A stretch of 64,000 nucleotides of DNA from Magicicada septendecula (GCA_034769895.1 JAWRYS010001473.1:1-64000), one strand, 5' to 3'. Numbered from the stretch's first letter, positions 36,474 to 48,766 are shown. Numbers and translations: made by a program. The notes: generated from the letters alone by a model not told the origin.

Positions 36474-37750
36474 TAAAGGATGCATATGGTCAGTGCCAGG
36501 AAATTCGAGCTATTCTCGATTCTGGCAGTCAACGCAGTATAATCACCGCAGATTGCGCTGCACGTCTTGCTCTTAAACAATTCCCTGTTGACTTCACACT
36601 CACTGGTATAAATTCTCAAGTGAACAAGACTACTTTCACTGTAGATCTCAGTCTTCGGTCTCGAGACGCTCGTCAACGTCCAATTCATGTACAGTCTGTA
36701 GTCATGGATCGCATCACTAGTGAATTGCCTTCCATTAATCTCCACAAGGATGTAGCTGGCCAATTCTCAGGCCTGCAACTTGCTGACCCTGATTTTTATC
36801 GCCCTGCCAAGGTCAACCTACTCATTGGAAGCGACGTCTATCCATATTGCCTGTCAGACGGCCCACGCTCCATAATCAAAGGCAATCCTTCTGCTATATC
36901 TACCATGTTCGGATATGTCCTAGTCGGCACTGTAGTCAATCGCCAATCATTCTCATCACGTCAAGCGTCATCCACCACCTTGTTCTCAGCTCTGAACGAT
37001 AGGGTTGATCTCCAACTTAAACGGTTTTGGGAAATAGAGGAAATCGAAACACCCAAATCTATATCTCCTCAAGACCAATACTGTGAAGACTTGTTTGTTC
37101 AAATCACGACGAGAGTACAGGGCGGGCGGTACATGGTTTCACTGCCAGTTGCCCCTGAAGCTACTGAAATTGGATCGAATCGTCCAGCCGCTGTTGGTTC
37201 CTTTCTTAACTTGGAACATCGCCTTTCAAAAAACCCCGAAGTGCAGAACAAGTACACCTATAACAATTTCATGCAGGAATACTTGGACCTGGGCCACATG
37301 TCTGTTGCGCACACTCCGTCTTCGTACATAATTCCAAACCATTGTGTATTCAAAAGGCACGATCCTCATGCAAAAATCCGGGTCGTGTTTAATGGCAGTT
37401 CTCCAGATCACACTGGTGTGTCACTCAACAAACGTCTTCTTGCAGGTCCCAAGCTTCAAAGTGACCTTCAACACATATTGATATCATTCAGTACTCACAA
37501 ATTTGTCATCACCGCAGACTGTCGTCAGATGTATCGTCAAATTATACTTCGTCCGGAAGATCGACATCTCCAACATATCTTTTGGCGCAGCGATTCATCT
37601 CAACCTCTCCAAGAATATGAGTTAGCCACTGTAACATATGGACTAAAACCGTCAGCGTATTTAGCTCAACGTTCTTTAAAACTACTGATTTCAGATGAAG
37701 GCTCATCTTTCCCACGCGCCGCTATGCACTCGAACTTCATACCTTTGTAG
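36284..37750 (+). pseudogene. BEL/Pao protease and reverse transcriptase N-terminal part
   Basis: The protease motif is IRAILDSGSQRSIIT (catalytic Asp in DSG) at about 36510. Reverse transcriptase follows, with KIRVVFNGSSPDHTG and FVITADCRQMYRQI (first catalytic Asp). The frame breaks near 37715; the YVDD-like box TFVDDLV lies in the next frame at about 37745. Polyprotein processing and cDNA synthesis are the expected functions of this block. Confidence 0.85.
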
Positions 37751-39258
37751 ACGACCTAGTCACTGGTACTGACACCTTTGAGGAAGCTGTTCATCTCATA
37801 AAGGAGCTAAATTCAATGTTGTCACTCTCGGGATTTGAGCTAAGAAAGTGGACGTCAAACAACCCAGCACTGATAGCCCAATTTCTTCCAGAACACCTGG
37901 AAAATCCTTTCATTTTTTCTGATGAAAACCAAACAGTAAAAATTCTTGGTATTCGTTGGTGTCCATCTTCTGATACCTTTTCGTATAACTATATTCCGTT
38001 CAAAGGGAAAATCACCAAACGCAGTATCTTGTCCTACATCTCCCAATTTTTCGATCCTCTTGGTTGGCTTTCGCCTGTCGTTTTTTGGGCCAAATGTTTC
38101 ATGCAACGTCTTTGGACTGCTTCATTGGATTGGGATGACCCGTTATGCTCTGAATCCGAAGAGGATTGGAAAAAATTCGTTGTTGGATTATCAGCTGTAA
38201 GTGAAATATCATTTCCACGTCGCGCTACTATTGACAACGCTCGCTATCGTCTCATCGGTTTTTGCGATGCGTCACAGCATGGCTTTGCCGCCGCCGTTTA
38301 TCTGCATTCAGAAAGTAATGACAACCGAGTCAACATGCAACTGCTTGTTGCCAAAAGTCGTGTCGCCCCGCTAAAAACTGTCTCCATCCCTCGACTAGAG
38401 CTCAATGCCGCAGTGCTATTGTCACGATTGATAGCATCAACTCAACAGGTCCTATCCACTCTTTCTATACAGGAAATTCGACTGTACACTGATGCTAGTA
38501 CTGTATTGGATTGGCTTAATACGCCATCTTACAAACTCAAAACGTATGTTGCTAATCGAGTGGTGACCATCCTGGAACTCACCGCACTTAAATGTTGGGC
38601 TCACATTCCTACGCACAGTAATCCAGCTGATGTGGGTTCCCGTGGATGCACTGCTGCCACGCTTCAAAACTCAGGACTGTGGTGGAAGGGACCACCGCAA
38701 TTTCACGTGTCATCTAAGTCTTGGCCTCTGCTTGTCTACAGTAGAAAGGTTCACTTGGAGATTCCTGAATTGAAACCTGTTCCGGCCACAACTCTTGTGG
38801 TCACCTCTCCAGAAAGATTCACTGACTTCTACCAAACAATGTCGAGTTTTCAAAAACTCATACGTGTATTTGCTTACATTCATCGGTTCGTAAATCACTC
38901 TCGTAAGCATATGGCGTCAAAATCTACTGTTTTGTCTGTCAAAGAACTCAAAGTCGCTGAACTCACCGTAGTACGTCTAACGCAACAAGACTACTTTGAT
39001 CAAGAGATTGCCTGTATGAAGAAGGGAAAGATTCCTGACTCGTTACGTTCGCTGTCTCCGTTTATCTCCAACGATGGTATCCTTCGTGCTGGTGGCAGAC
39101 TATGTCACTCCGTGTTGCCGGACAGATCCAAGTTTCCTATGCTTCTGCCAAAGAAATCACATCTAACTGATCTCGCCATTGATCACTTTCATACGTTAGG
39201 TTTGCATTCTGGACCACGTACTACTCAAGGAGGATTCCTTGCCTTCACTCCACCTTGA
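37740..39258 (+). pseudogene. BEL/Pao RT C-terminal part, RNase H and integrase zinc domain
   Basis: Continues from the TFVDDLV box through ILGIRWCPSSDTF and DPLGWLSPVVFWAKCFMQRL (Pao connection), then RNase H with IGFCDASQHGFAAAVY and LYTDASTVLDWL. The integrase zinc-binding domain follows (LAIDHFHTLGLHSGPR). The frame is lost near 39240, before the CVKCFK zinc pair, which is in the next frame. Confidence 0.85.
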
Positions 39259-39993
39259 GAGTTCGGCTGCGTAAATGTGTCAAGTGCTTTAAAATGTCTG
39301 CAAGGCCCTCGCAACCTATCATGGCTTCGTTGCCTATGTCTCGAGTAACACCACAACCTGCATTCTTGTCCACCGGCATTGATTATGCTGGTCCGTTCTC
39401 AAATAAAGACTCTCGCCTTCGTAAACCACGCACCTATAAAAGTTATCTTTGCGTATTTGTGTGTATGGTTACCCGTGCAGTACACCTAGAAGTCGTCTCA
39501 GATTTGTCTACTGAGGCTTTCCTCGCTACGCTGGATCGTTTCATCGCTCGTCGTGGACTTCCTTCAGATCTTTATTCTGACAATGGTCGCAACTTCGTCG
39601 GCGCCTCCCGCCACCTTCGTGATCTATGTTCTATGTTGGAAACTCATAGCGATGAAATAGCCGCTCAATTAACGAAATGCAAAATTCAATGGCACTTCAA
39701 TCCGCCGTATGCGCCGAATTTCGGTGGAATTTGGGAAGCCGCCGTCAAATCCGCGAAAGGTCATTTCTACCGCACTCTTGGTGATGTAATATTTACATTT
39801 TAAGAATATTGTACCATATTCACTCGCATTGAAGCGATATTGAACAGTCGCCCTCTATGCGACATGTCACCAGATCCATCTGAGGAACTTGATTTTCTTA
39901 CCCCTGGACATTTCCTCGTTGGAAGATCCTTGTTGTCAGCTCCAGAAGAGCGTCAAAATAATGTTACTAATTTCACAATTCCAGAAAAAATTT
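39255..39993 (+). pseudogene. BEL/Pao integrase catalytic core, truncated
   Basis: Contains CVKCFKM, GIDYAGPF (first Asp), LYSDNGRNFVGA (second Asp) and NPPYAPNFGGIWEAAVKSAK (catalytic Glu), a full DDE set. A TAA at 39801 interrupts the frame, which then continues with TIFTRIEAILNSRPL and TPGHFLVGRSLL to about 39993, where element sequence ends. The DUF5641-like C-terminus and the 3' LTR are missing. Confidence 0.85.
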
Positions 39994-41759
39994 AACTATT
40001 GGATAGTAAACATATAGTAAACCTTACTATATTAATATAGTAAGCACTTTTATGAACGTTTCATAAAAAGTGAATTGAAAAGAAAAGAAATACACAATTT
40101 CAACAATTGTTTAATTGAAAACAAGAAATTCCTTTGAGTTAGTGTAATGTGTTGTGTTACTGCAAGACAGAACAGTGCTGTTAGTGTACTAATTAAGATG
40201 GATTTAGGTGTATAAAGCTAAACAGTCTAACGAGTTGTTCTTAGATGTAGTAATTTAAGTTAGGTCAAATAGCTCATTAGACTTTGACTAAATTTGGAAA
40301 GTGTTTATGATTAATAAAGATATTTAGGATTAAACATTACAAAAATTGTTTGCAGATATATTAATACAATATTATCACCCAACAAGATACAGGAACAATT
40401 ATTTAAATTAAATAGTTAGTGAACTCAAACCTGCAGCAGAAACTCCAGTTTTTATAAAACAAAATAAAACGAAGATTTCATGTTTGGAAATATTATACCT
40501 TTTTTCTTCACATATAAGTAATGGCAGGTTATGATTTTTAATCATATTTTCTCATAATGTGTGTTGTTAATGACTTTCTTTTCTAAGAGTATGAAAACAT
40601 TTTGGGTTGTGTTTTTTTTTTCAAACCTATGAAGTTGCTATTTCATTTGTTAAATTTTAATAACAACAGATATTAAAAAAAGGTGAATTTTATTGGTACA
40701 AACTGAAATATTTGTTTCTATTCATAACCAAAGGTCCTTACTGTAATCTTTCTTTATGTAATAGACAAGCATTTTTTAATACTTTTTATGTAATATACAA
40801 TCACTTTATACAGGTTTCGTGTGGTTCTTCCAATTATTTTATTTGCATTACCTCAGACCGTAGTAATATAAAATTCCACAGTTGGCACATTATAATACTT
40901 GCATTATGTTGAAAAGAGGATTGTAATTTGTAATTTCCTTTTCTGGTTATAAATTAGATTGACTAAAAATCATTAATTGTAATTGAAACTATAAATAAAT
41001 ACACGGGTGTGTCAGTGAGAAGTGGCGATTTGCGGTAGTCTAATAGATTAAAATAAATATAATATATTATGAAATGTAGGCTACAAAATTGTAGTGGGGC
41101 CACAAAACGGAAAAGATCCAAAAAGAATTTTAGTTACAAATAGGCCTATGTTATATAACCCGGCGATATATAAAGTCCTAACTATCAGCTCTCACAGTTT
41201 ACAAACAAACTATATTTCCTACAATTTAGTGAACAGCCATAGTAACTTCACAGCTTAAAATCTTTTTCTGGCCATAGAAGAGAATTTCTCACGTTTCCAT
41301 ACCAATTCACGGGAAAGTATGGAAAACAAACAGCAAAAATGCAATATAGCAGACGAAGTAAACAGAAAGTTATAAATATTCGGACTTGTTACATGCTTGG
41401 TTCAAGTTCAAGTAGAAATTCACTGTATACAAATTACTTAAAATCACAACGTTCAAGATATACTCCTATTCTCAATGCAAATACACGAAGACATTAAGTA
41501 AGAGATATTGGATATTACAAACAGTCATTTTAATATTAATTGAAGCAACATCTTCAGATCACAATAACCTCTCAGAGTTACTGAGTTTTGTCACTTCTTT
41601 CTTTTCCTCTCCAACAAAAATATTTAACGTTTGACTTTTCTGTTCAGAATAAAACATTAGTTTCTTGACAGTTACATTATGCAGTTGAAATGCATTATGC
41701 AACTAAATAAAATGCGAAAATTTGAAAATGCATAATTTTTTTTAATTTGATTTTTCTGG
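39994..41759. other. AT-rich sequence with small palindromes, no gene
   Basis: Just after the BEL truncation lie a perfect 22-nt palindrome (CTTACTATATTAATATAGTAAG, about 40023-40044, cut within the 22-base unit) and an imperfect one around ATGAACGTTTCAT. Nothing else could be assigned. Confidence 0.4.
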
Positions 41760-42506
41760 GTTGTGGGCATGGATGATTTTTCTATTAACTGGATGCCCGA
41801 CTGCCAACCCTGTATGCTTGTGAGAGCTGAAGCAAGTGTGCCATCACGTCGCCATCTTTAACCCGGGCAAGAGATCTCGAGCCCACAGTTCTACCTATAC
41901 AACTGGTACATAATTGTGCCATTGGAAAAGCGCTTTTTTTCAATAGGATACAACGATACCTGCTAATTTGCTGGCCGAACTTTATTTATCGGAAATGTAC
42001 AGGTCTCGAATGGAGTGAGATACTCTTTAAATATTGTCGGAAACATCTCGCGGCTAACCGGGTGAAGACGTCCGAAGTGTTCCAAAAAGAAATTACGCGA
42101 CGCGACAATTAATTATTTTTTGATGATAAATACATGCTACGGTATGTCCTGAATAATACGATTTTTTGTCAAACCCATCAGCCCGAATACACAAAAGAAC
42201 CTGTTAAACCTGTTTCTCACTTACCTGTTAAATCTTTTGCTATTTCCACTCGTAATCAAATAATTTATTAGCCGACACCATGGGATCATAGTGTTATGGG
42301 AACGTAAAATGATATTTAAAAACAAAAGTTTCTCAACGAAGAATTAGAAATAAAAGGCTGTATTTCCAACTTTCATTATTATTAGGGCTATTTATCTGTA
42401 TGAAAAGGTACCGGTACTCACTAGGAACTCGCGAGTTCAAATCCAGGGGAGGTAGATCGATGTAAAAGTTTGGAAAATTCTATAGAGATAAATGAAATTA
42501 TAAATC

Positions 42507-42930
42507 TTGAGAAACTTGAGCTTAAAAATGTGCCATTACTGCATACCACCAGAAAAGCCATTATTAACTGATGTTGTTATTATTATTATTATCATCAATC
42601 TATATAAAATAAGCTGCTTTCTTCCTTTCAAAAATGGTATTCAAAATAAAACAAGAAAAACACACAGAAATTTTACAATATATTTTACAGCAAGAAGTAC
42701 AGAGAAAATTTACAAACCATGAGCTATGTTCTTCTCAATGTGCCACAAAAATGACAGCTTTGACTTGAAAATCAATAGTCACAACTTACCAAAAAGTGAA
42801 TGTACAAAATACCTGGATGCACACATGGACAACAAATTTCATAAAACTACTGGCCGACACTATCCATTCAAACCCCACAGACAAGTATTTTGCTCCACTA
42901 GTGAGCTTCCTCAGTGTTTACAAATAGAAT
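42507..42930 (+). pseudogene. LINE reverse transcriptase fragment inside P element
   Basis: The + strand encodes FDLKINSHNLPKSECTKYLD followed by AHMDNKFHK, resembling the late RT region of several LINE clades (a KYLG-x-x-(I/M)D motif). The fragment is short with a stop at 42720-42722. The clade cannot be assigned. Confidence 0.45.
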
Positions 42931-43304
42931 GAAAACTATTCCTGCATTGCTCCACTCAAAGGCAAGATTAATTATTATTAAATGGATGCTTATGTAAAAT
43001 GAGGTTACATTTGTTAAATTTTACAGAAAACCCTTCCACACATTTAGATTATTACTATTGTTATAGCTTGATGAGATGTCAGGTTAGGTTCCCAATCAGA
43101 ACCTTGGATATGACCCTTGCTGTAATGGCCCAATCTCCCATCTTTTCCAGCCCTGCCAAAGTGCCTTACAATTACATATTATTAAATACAATTAACTTGC
43201 TGAGCTTGTGGCGATTGCTAACAGGTTTTATAATGTCTTCGGTACAAATTTTTCCAAATGAAAGCAATCTAATTTTTAAATATCTTTCACTGACAGCTCA
43301 GATT

Positions 43305-43502
43305 AAATATCACTATTACTTTAACGACTCGGAACACTAGGTTTTTTATAAGTATAGTTTTTTCAGTTATATATTTAGTTTTTTCAGAGCCTCTGAAGAA
43401 GCCTTTTAAAGGTGAAAACCGGTTAAGGCTGTAAGGTAAAACTTTTTGCTTTTACTTATAAAAAACCTAGTGTTCCGAGTCGTTAAAGTAATAGTGATAT
43501 TT
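43305..43502 (+). mobile_element. PLE-derived foldback with hammerhead-like core
   Basis: A 50-nt arm at 43305-43354 is the exact reverse complement of 43453-43502. Between them lies CTGAAGA (43393-43399), a short stem and GAAA (43414-43417), then ACCGGTTAAGGC, matching the hammerhead consensus CUGANGA...GAAA with one bulged base in stem II. The right half equals the 3' tail of the PLE at 20340-20464. PLEs are known to carry hammerhead motifs in their terminal repeats. It sits in the 3' untranslated side of the P element. Confidence 0.8.
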
Positions 43503-43549
43503 AGTTAAGTAACGGACACGTCATGGACAACGAAATCCAAGAATTTAGC

Positions 43550-45372
43550 TCAGATTAATTGAAGTTTATGAGGGACATCAAACCCTATTTCCACATCTGG
43601 ACAATTGGTCGAATTGGGAAATAACTTTACATCTAGTGCAAATTTACTAGTTACATTATGAGCAATTATTTTGTTCAAAAATGGAATGCTACCATTCCAC
43701 AAGGTCTTTACAAGCTGAAATTCTTTTTCTGTGGCAGATACTACCTTGAAAACAGTAGCTGGTGCATGTAACAGACCACCATTATTATTATTGTCAGTGA
43801 GTACTGAATAAGAATGTTTATGGCAATAACTGTGATCTGTTTCTTCCTCTAACAACATGCTACCACAATTGGAACAAGCAATACTACATAATAACTTCCT
43901 CACAACATATCCACACATGTAAAATAAGATATTATCTTTAACTTCAGTCAAATTTGGACTCATCACTTTTTCTACAGCAGTAGTACACAGGTCTAAATAC
44001 TGTTTTGACTGAGTAGCGTTAGCATAGCTTTCTGCAGAAAGAAGTGGCGAACATCGTCTATTCTACCTAAGTTCAATATACTACTCACAGAGTCACTATT
44101 AAGAGCTTGACAGTTTGCAAATGGAGAGCAAGTAATCGAGTTTTTCTGCAAAATTTGTTTCATCGCACATACAAATTGTAAAACATTTGAATTATTATTG
44201 CAACCTGACCTCTGCCTAACAACTGAAAAAAATATCTCCAAATGGTCTTGGCTGAAGTTATACAGCAACATATACTTAAAAACTGATGTTGGTGCTCTTA
44301 GCAACTGTTTTGCAACATCAAATACTGATTTCACAGATACAGCTAAACCTATCAAAAATGTCTTCCTACCAGAATGGCATAGCAATGTACCAGACAAATC
44401 CCTCAGTTGAAACAAATAATTTATGTTCTCAATCATAATTTTCTCCAAGTACCTATCCCATATTACTCACTGTAAGAGGTGCCTTGAAACCTCTACCAAA
44501 TGGACTTCTCGAATTCAAAAAGTCAAGAATTCTATCCATCACTCTAGTAAACACAACTGTTTCTTTACTATCTTCAAATTCATCCACACCACAGTCTGAA
44601 AGAAATTCAATGGCATTTGCTACAGATACACTAAAAGTTTGAGTAGCAAGTTTGACATTCATAATGTTCTTTTTCCACTCAATATGTTTGTGACCAAGTT
44701 TGTTAGCAATTTTCAATGATAACTGGTCTTGAATGTTAACCAAATGCTGAAAATAGCACCACATAATTTTACCACTGGGAGAAACAAAACTTCCATATGT
44801 ACCCAATGCATTCCTTGCAAGTTTCAATTTGTGACATGCATCAGGTACAAACCACACATTACAATCTTCGGTGGGATGCTTGAAGAAGGGCTTTATATCA
44901 TGATAGTTGTTCTTGAAAAGATCACAACCCAACTGACGCAGAGTGTCATAGTTTGTAGCAGTACCATCACAAGTGACACTCCAAACCCGTACTCCTGCAC
45001 CACTAGCTAAAGTTAATGCTGTTCATACTAACTGTGCCTGAATGGTAGCATTAACCTTATTAACAAAAAAGTAACCAATGGGCCATTTCCACTTTCCTTT
45101 TAATGCCAACAAGCACTTCTGAAGCTGTTGCTTCAGATCCTTCAAGTCTCAGTTCATTGCCATAATCACAAAATCCTATGTATTTATTATTCTTTACATC
45201 CCATATGATCTGCTTTCTTATTGACATACTGCCAAGGACCAGGTTGCAGTCACGGTCATCCAATGGCAGCTTCCTCAACTCTGTGAAGACATCTGTCAGG
45301 AAACCTGGCTCTGCATCTGTAGATGAAGTCCAGTTTCTTACAGAAGTTGGATGTGGCAGGGACAGTTTGGAT
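43550..45372 (-). pseudogene. P-element transposase, catalytic and C-terminal part, frameshifted
   Basis: Exon 3 starts at 45372 after a TTATTTCAG acceptor and begins SKLSLPHPTSVRNW, followed by EPGF and CNLVLGSMSIRKQI, the first acidic catalytic region. WSVTCDGTATNY, WFVPDACHKLKLARNAL and YNFSQDHLEIFFSVVRQR follow, matching the GTP-binding and RNase H-like parts of P/THAP9 transposases. Breaks: a frameshift in a T run near 45062, a TGA at about 45029, and frame changes near 44450 and 44030. All lesions look simple, so inactivation is fairly recent or partly artefactual. Confidence 0.88.
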
Positions 45373-45492
45373 CTGAAATAATAAGGAATTACATAATTAA
45401 GCTTAGCGATAATGTAAAAAAAAATCATTAGGCCCAGATCTTAGCAGAATATACATAAAAATCAAACATATTCTGTATGATGGAATTATTAC

Positions 45493-46134
45493 CTGCAAAA
45501 TCTATATGCCTTAGGCGAGTAATACATTAAGGTGAAGGCAAACTGCTTCAGTTCCCTGCTGTATCGGTGCCCTTTGAAAGCACGTCCCTGATTTATAAGT
45601 TCATTTTTTAACAAATCTCTCAAGGTTCCATCAAAATGGTGTTCAATTATTTGTTTGGGATTGTTTTCAAGAAGACCCCTTTTTGTCAGTTCATCAAGAA
45701 GCTGTTTCAAACTTGATATTTTTTTCACCTTTCTTCTTAGTTTCTGCTTCAGTACCTTGATTTTATTTCTGAGGACAGCTTTTGTTGGACTAGACACAGA
45801 AGCTGGCAATAATGGACTAGTTCTTGCCTTTTTAACAGGAGGCTCCTCTACATATTCAACATCAGTGGTACAACTGGTCGATGGAAGTGAGGTTGGTTCT
45901 CTTCGTTTCCTCGACCTTTCTCTAGGTGGTGGCTTTTGAAGATGAGGAGGGAAACCTTTAAATACAGATGGTACTGCATCCTTCTTTAAATAAGGCATGT
46001 TTATATTTGGCCTAATCTCATAGAATTCTGCGAGGAAATGTTCACTGCAGAGTCTGCTGTATTTTGTGGGTTTGAAGTTCTCTCTTCGAGAATGCACCTA
46101 AGCATTCAGCCTTTCTTTATCTTTCAAATGAAAT
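45493..46134 (-). pseudogene. P-element transposase exon 2: THAP end, leucine-rich coil
   Basis: Opens after a TTTATTTCAG acceptor and completes the THAP zinc finger: FHLKDKERLNA, a TAG at 46098-46100 where the conserved Trp is expected, then KPTKYSRLCSEHF (zinc-binding Cys and His). A basic stretch with SRKRREPTS and a coiled coil (NKIKVLKQKLRRKVKKISSL) follow, likely for dimerisation. The end, QFAFTLMYYSPKAYRFC, is typical of the family. The donor GTAATA is at 45492. Confidence 0.85.
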
Positions 46135-46228
46135 CTGAAATAAACGAAAAGATTCAGCATGAACATATTTATTGGTTATAAGGAGGTGGATGACAAAAAA
46201 TCGCTGCAAAACAAAACATGCCACTTAC

Positions 46229-46299
46229 GCAAAAAACTGCAAGTTCTCTTCTTTTTTCCGTCGATTTGTGCAACCTACAACACAACAATAGTCAGGCAT
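46229..46299 (-). CDS. P-element transposase exon 1: THAP domain start
   Basis: A 71-nt exon starting with ATG at 46299-46297 and encoding MPDYCCVVGCTNRRKKEE then NLQFF, the C-x-x-x-C opening of a THAP zinc finger. It ends at a GTAAGT donor (46228-46223) and joins exon 2 in phase 2. THAP domains bind the element termini; the TIR motif nearby is a plausible site. Confidence 0.85.
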
Positions 46300-46522
46300 T
46301 TTATCTTCTTTTCGAAGTCATAAGTCAAGCAAGCATTAAATCAATTTACACTCCAAAAGGTCCGCACAAATCAACTAACTCCACGTCTGTTTACCTTTTT
46401 TTTCCCGCTTTAAATATGGCTGCCGTGATCTCAGATTTGCTTCACTAGAGAGCGCCCTGTCGGGCATCCAGTTATATTAACATCCATGGTTGTGGGTAAA
46501 GTTGGCAACATGGATTAAGACA

Positions 46523-48766
46523 AGCGTCTACGTGTGCGTTTTCCTAACTGATGAGAAGCAGCATAACGGTGGGGGAAGACACCAGGGAACAACACTGAAG
46601 ATATTTTTGTAAACTTAACCTATAACCCCTAACTTATTTTCGGTTTGTTTAGCGGTGTGCGGTGTTCCTACGAGTGTCCTCTCGTTTTTATTAACAATTT
46701 AAGTATATGATTATAAATATTTTATTTAATCGTAAAAGACTGAGTAACAGCATTCTCAATTATCTTAGGAATTTTGTGACACCCAGTGTATTTTGTGCAT
46801 AACAGCAATTCAAAATAATTGTTCGAAAATGAAATTATTTAGCAATCGATTCTGCTTTTGGCGGAAAACTTAAGTGAACTATAAAAACAATGATAAATAA
46901 CCAAAGTGTTTATTAGAACTACTCTTTTTTTTATTCGTTTTCTTGCATTAGTTACCGTGTTATTATTAGTATTAGTAGTAAGTTTTTCATTAATGTGCAT
47001 TACAGGTATTTGGTACCTAGCATAGCTTTTCATAGTGCTTCCATCAGTAGGATACATACAGTAATTGTGAGTCGTAAAGGAACACAATTTAATTGTCATA
47101 AATCAAATATAAATATTATAAACTGGAATTAAGATTATATATTGTACACACGGTTACCATTTCTGCCATCACCACCGAAAGAGATATATATGGCTTATTT
47201 AAAATTGTCATTTAACATCTGCGAAAAATCTACCTTAATTTCATTTTCAGGTTGGTCGATACAGACTTTTTTATAATCCAGTTATATGAGCAGCAACCAG
47301 TTCCCCATTGAAACAGGCTATTCATCTTTTATAGAATTTATTAAACCAAAGTTATAAATGTTTAACTAAAAATGAACTTTTTCATGTGAAAACTTACTGA
47401 AAAAAAAAATCAGTAAGTTTTCACATCAAAAAGTTCATTTTAGTTAAGTGTCATTAAACCAAGTTATAAATGTTTAACTAAAAATGAACTTTTTCATGTG
47501 AAAACTTACTGAAAAAAAAAATCAGTAAGTTTTCACATCAAAAAGTTCATTTTTAGTTAAGTGTTAGTGCTGTGAAAGAAGAGATGAATAATCAAGACAA
47601 CTATAAATGTTTATGTATTTATATTTATTACTTGACTAGACATTAGTAATAGTTAATTTACTTCAATTTCCAACGAAAGGAAGCGATTTATACACTATTC
47701 GGAATTTTCACAGATGGCCATGCGTCTTTCACAGATTGAACATTCGATATCTCTTATTTTGTACAACAAAAATTGCGCTTTAAACAAATTTAACGAATTA
47801 ACATATAACAAAAAAGGCAACCTATTCTCACTTTATCTTGAATTGGTAATAGTTCCGATGGACACCCTTGTCTGAAAAAGCCCCAAAACCTAAAAAAAAA
47901 AACGGGTTTTTTGTGTTTCTACGTAAACTACAGGTCAAGCCTAGGTGCGGAAACGAAAAACTTGAACTTTTTATTTGCAAGTTGCGAAAAAAATGCAAAC
48001 TTACTTAGGCCTAGCCTATAGCAATAACAATAGCAACACTGAAACACAATAACGTACCTTACATAGTGTATTCTATTATTCATATTAGATGGAGAATAAC
48101 GTTACAATTAATAAATATTTACTGTCGTAGTCTTCATGCTGTTTATAAATGCAAGTACTACATGAAAACTCTGTTGTGCAGAACATCACATCAAATTTTC
48201 TGTTACTTACTGAGGTAGTAAAAATACTGACTAAAGCACAGGTATGCCTTCATTTGTTAGTGCGCAGAGATTAGATGTTAGACAAATTATATATGTAACG
48301 TATGAATATACTGCAGATATAATATATACCACTTAGAGTCGTAGAGTTATTAATGAATTGTGTCTGAGAGGCGAAGCCCCGAAGACGGGCGGTCTTGGCA
48401 TTGTATAGACGCGCGTGAATAGATTCAGTGAGGTCCGCCGACGGGCCGAGCGGCACCGGAGATGCCCTGGACATTACAGCATTGAGTTCTGTTTCAAAAA
48501 GAGTGATGTATAATTTTGTTTATACGTAGGTTTCATGTAAAATACGAAATAACGCATTTTTACGTTATTTAGGCCCCAAAATAAATTTTTGCGAATTTTT
48601 TGCAAAAATGTTTTTGCGGATTATTCGCTTCCGCACCTATTTTTGGTCTGTGGTTTACTAAAACCTGCAAAACGGCGCTAGCGTCAGAAGATACAGTCAC
48701 GGTGTTGTCTCCTCCCCACCATTGTGCTGCCTCCCATCAGTTGGGGAAAACGCACACGTAGACGCT
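46523..48766. mobile_element. Unclassified TIR DNA transposon, about 2.24 kb
   Basis: The ends are inverted repeats of about 70 bp: left from AGCGTCTACGTGTGCGTTTTCC at 46523 to about 46593, right from about 48700 to 48766, with scattered mismatches. No transposase ORF is present, so it is non-autonomous. No convincing target duplication was found. The interior holds tandem hairpins (47341-47565) and a GC-rich patch (48360-48470). It starts 27 bp from the P-element target duplication. Confidence 0.6.
47341..47565. repeat. Two tandem hairpin units, 113-bp period
   Basis: Each unit has the arms AACTAAAAATGAACTTTTT... and its reverse complement around an A/T run at ...CTTACTGAAAAAAAAAATCAG. Two near-identical units follow head to tail (47341 and 47454). 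Each can fold into a stem of about 45 bp. Confidence 0.85.

Larger units (their letters stand above)
33587..39993 (+). mobile_element. BEL/Pao retrotransposon, 3'-truncated
   Basis: Order on the + strand: 5' LTR, primer site, leader, gag with zinc knuckles, aspartic protease, reverse transcriptase, RNase H, integrase. Sequence similarity stops at about 39993, within the integrase C-terminal region, and there is no 3' LTR. Four coding breaks are visible (near 36095, 37715, 39240 and the stop at 39801), so the copy is inactive. Confidence 0.9.
41768..46488 (-). mobile_element. P-element (THAP9-type) transposon with exact ends, 4721 bp
   Basis: Terminal inverted repeats of about 31-34 bp: the left begins CATGGATG and contains ACTGGATGCCCGAC; the right is its reverse complement with a few mismatches. 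The flanking 8-bp direct repeats GTTGTGGG (41760-41767 and 46489-46496) are identical, as expected for P elements. The CATG start also resembles the Drosophila P terminus. The transposase is on the minus strand at 43550-46299. The 3' untranslated side is enlarged by a LINE fragment and a PLE-derived foldback. Confidence 0.92.

Noticed and set aside
48360..48470. GC-rich patch reminiscent of a structured RNA or rRNA fragment
   Set aside because: No conserved rRNA or tRNA motif could be aligned by eye; left as unexplained composition.
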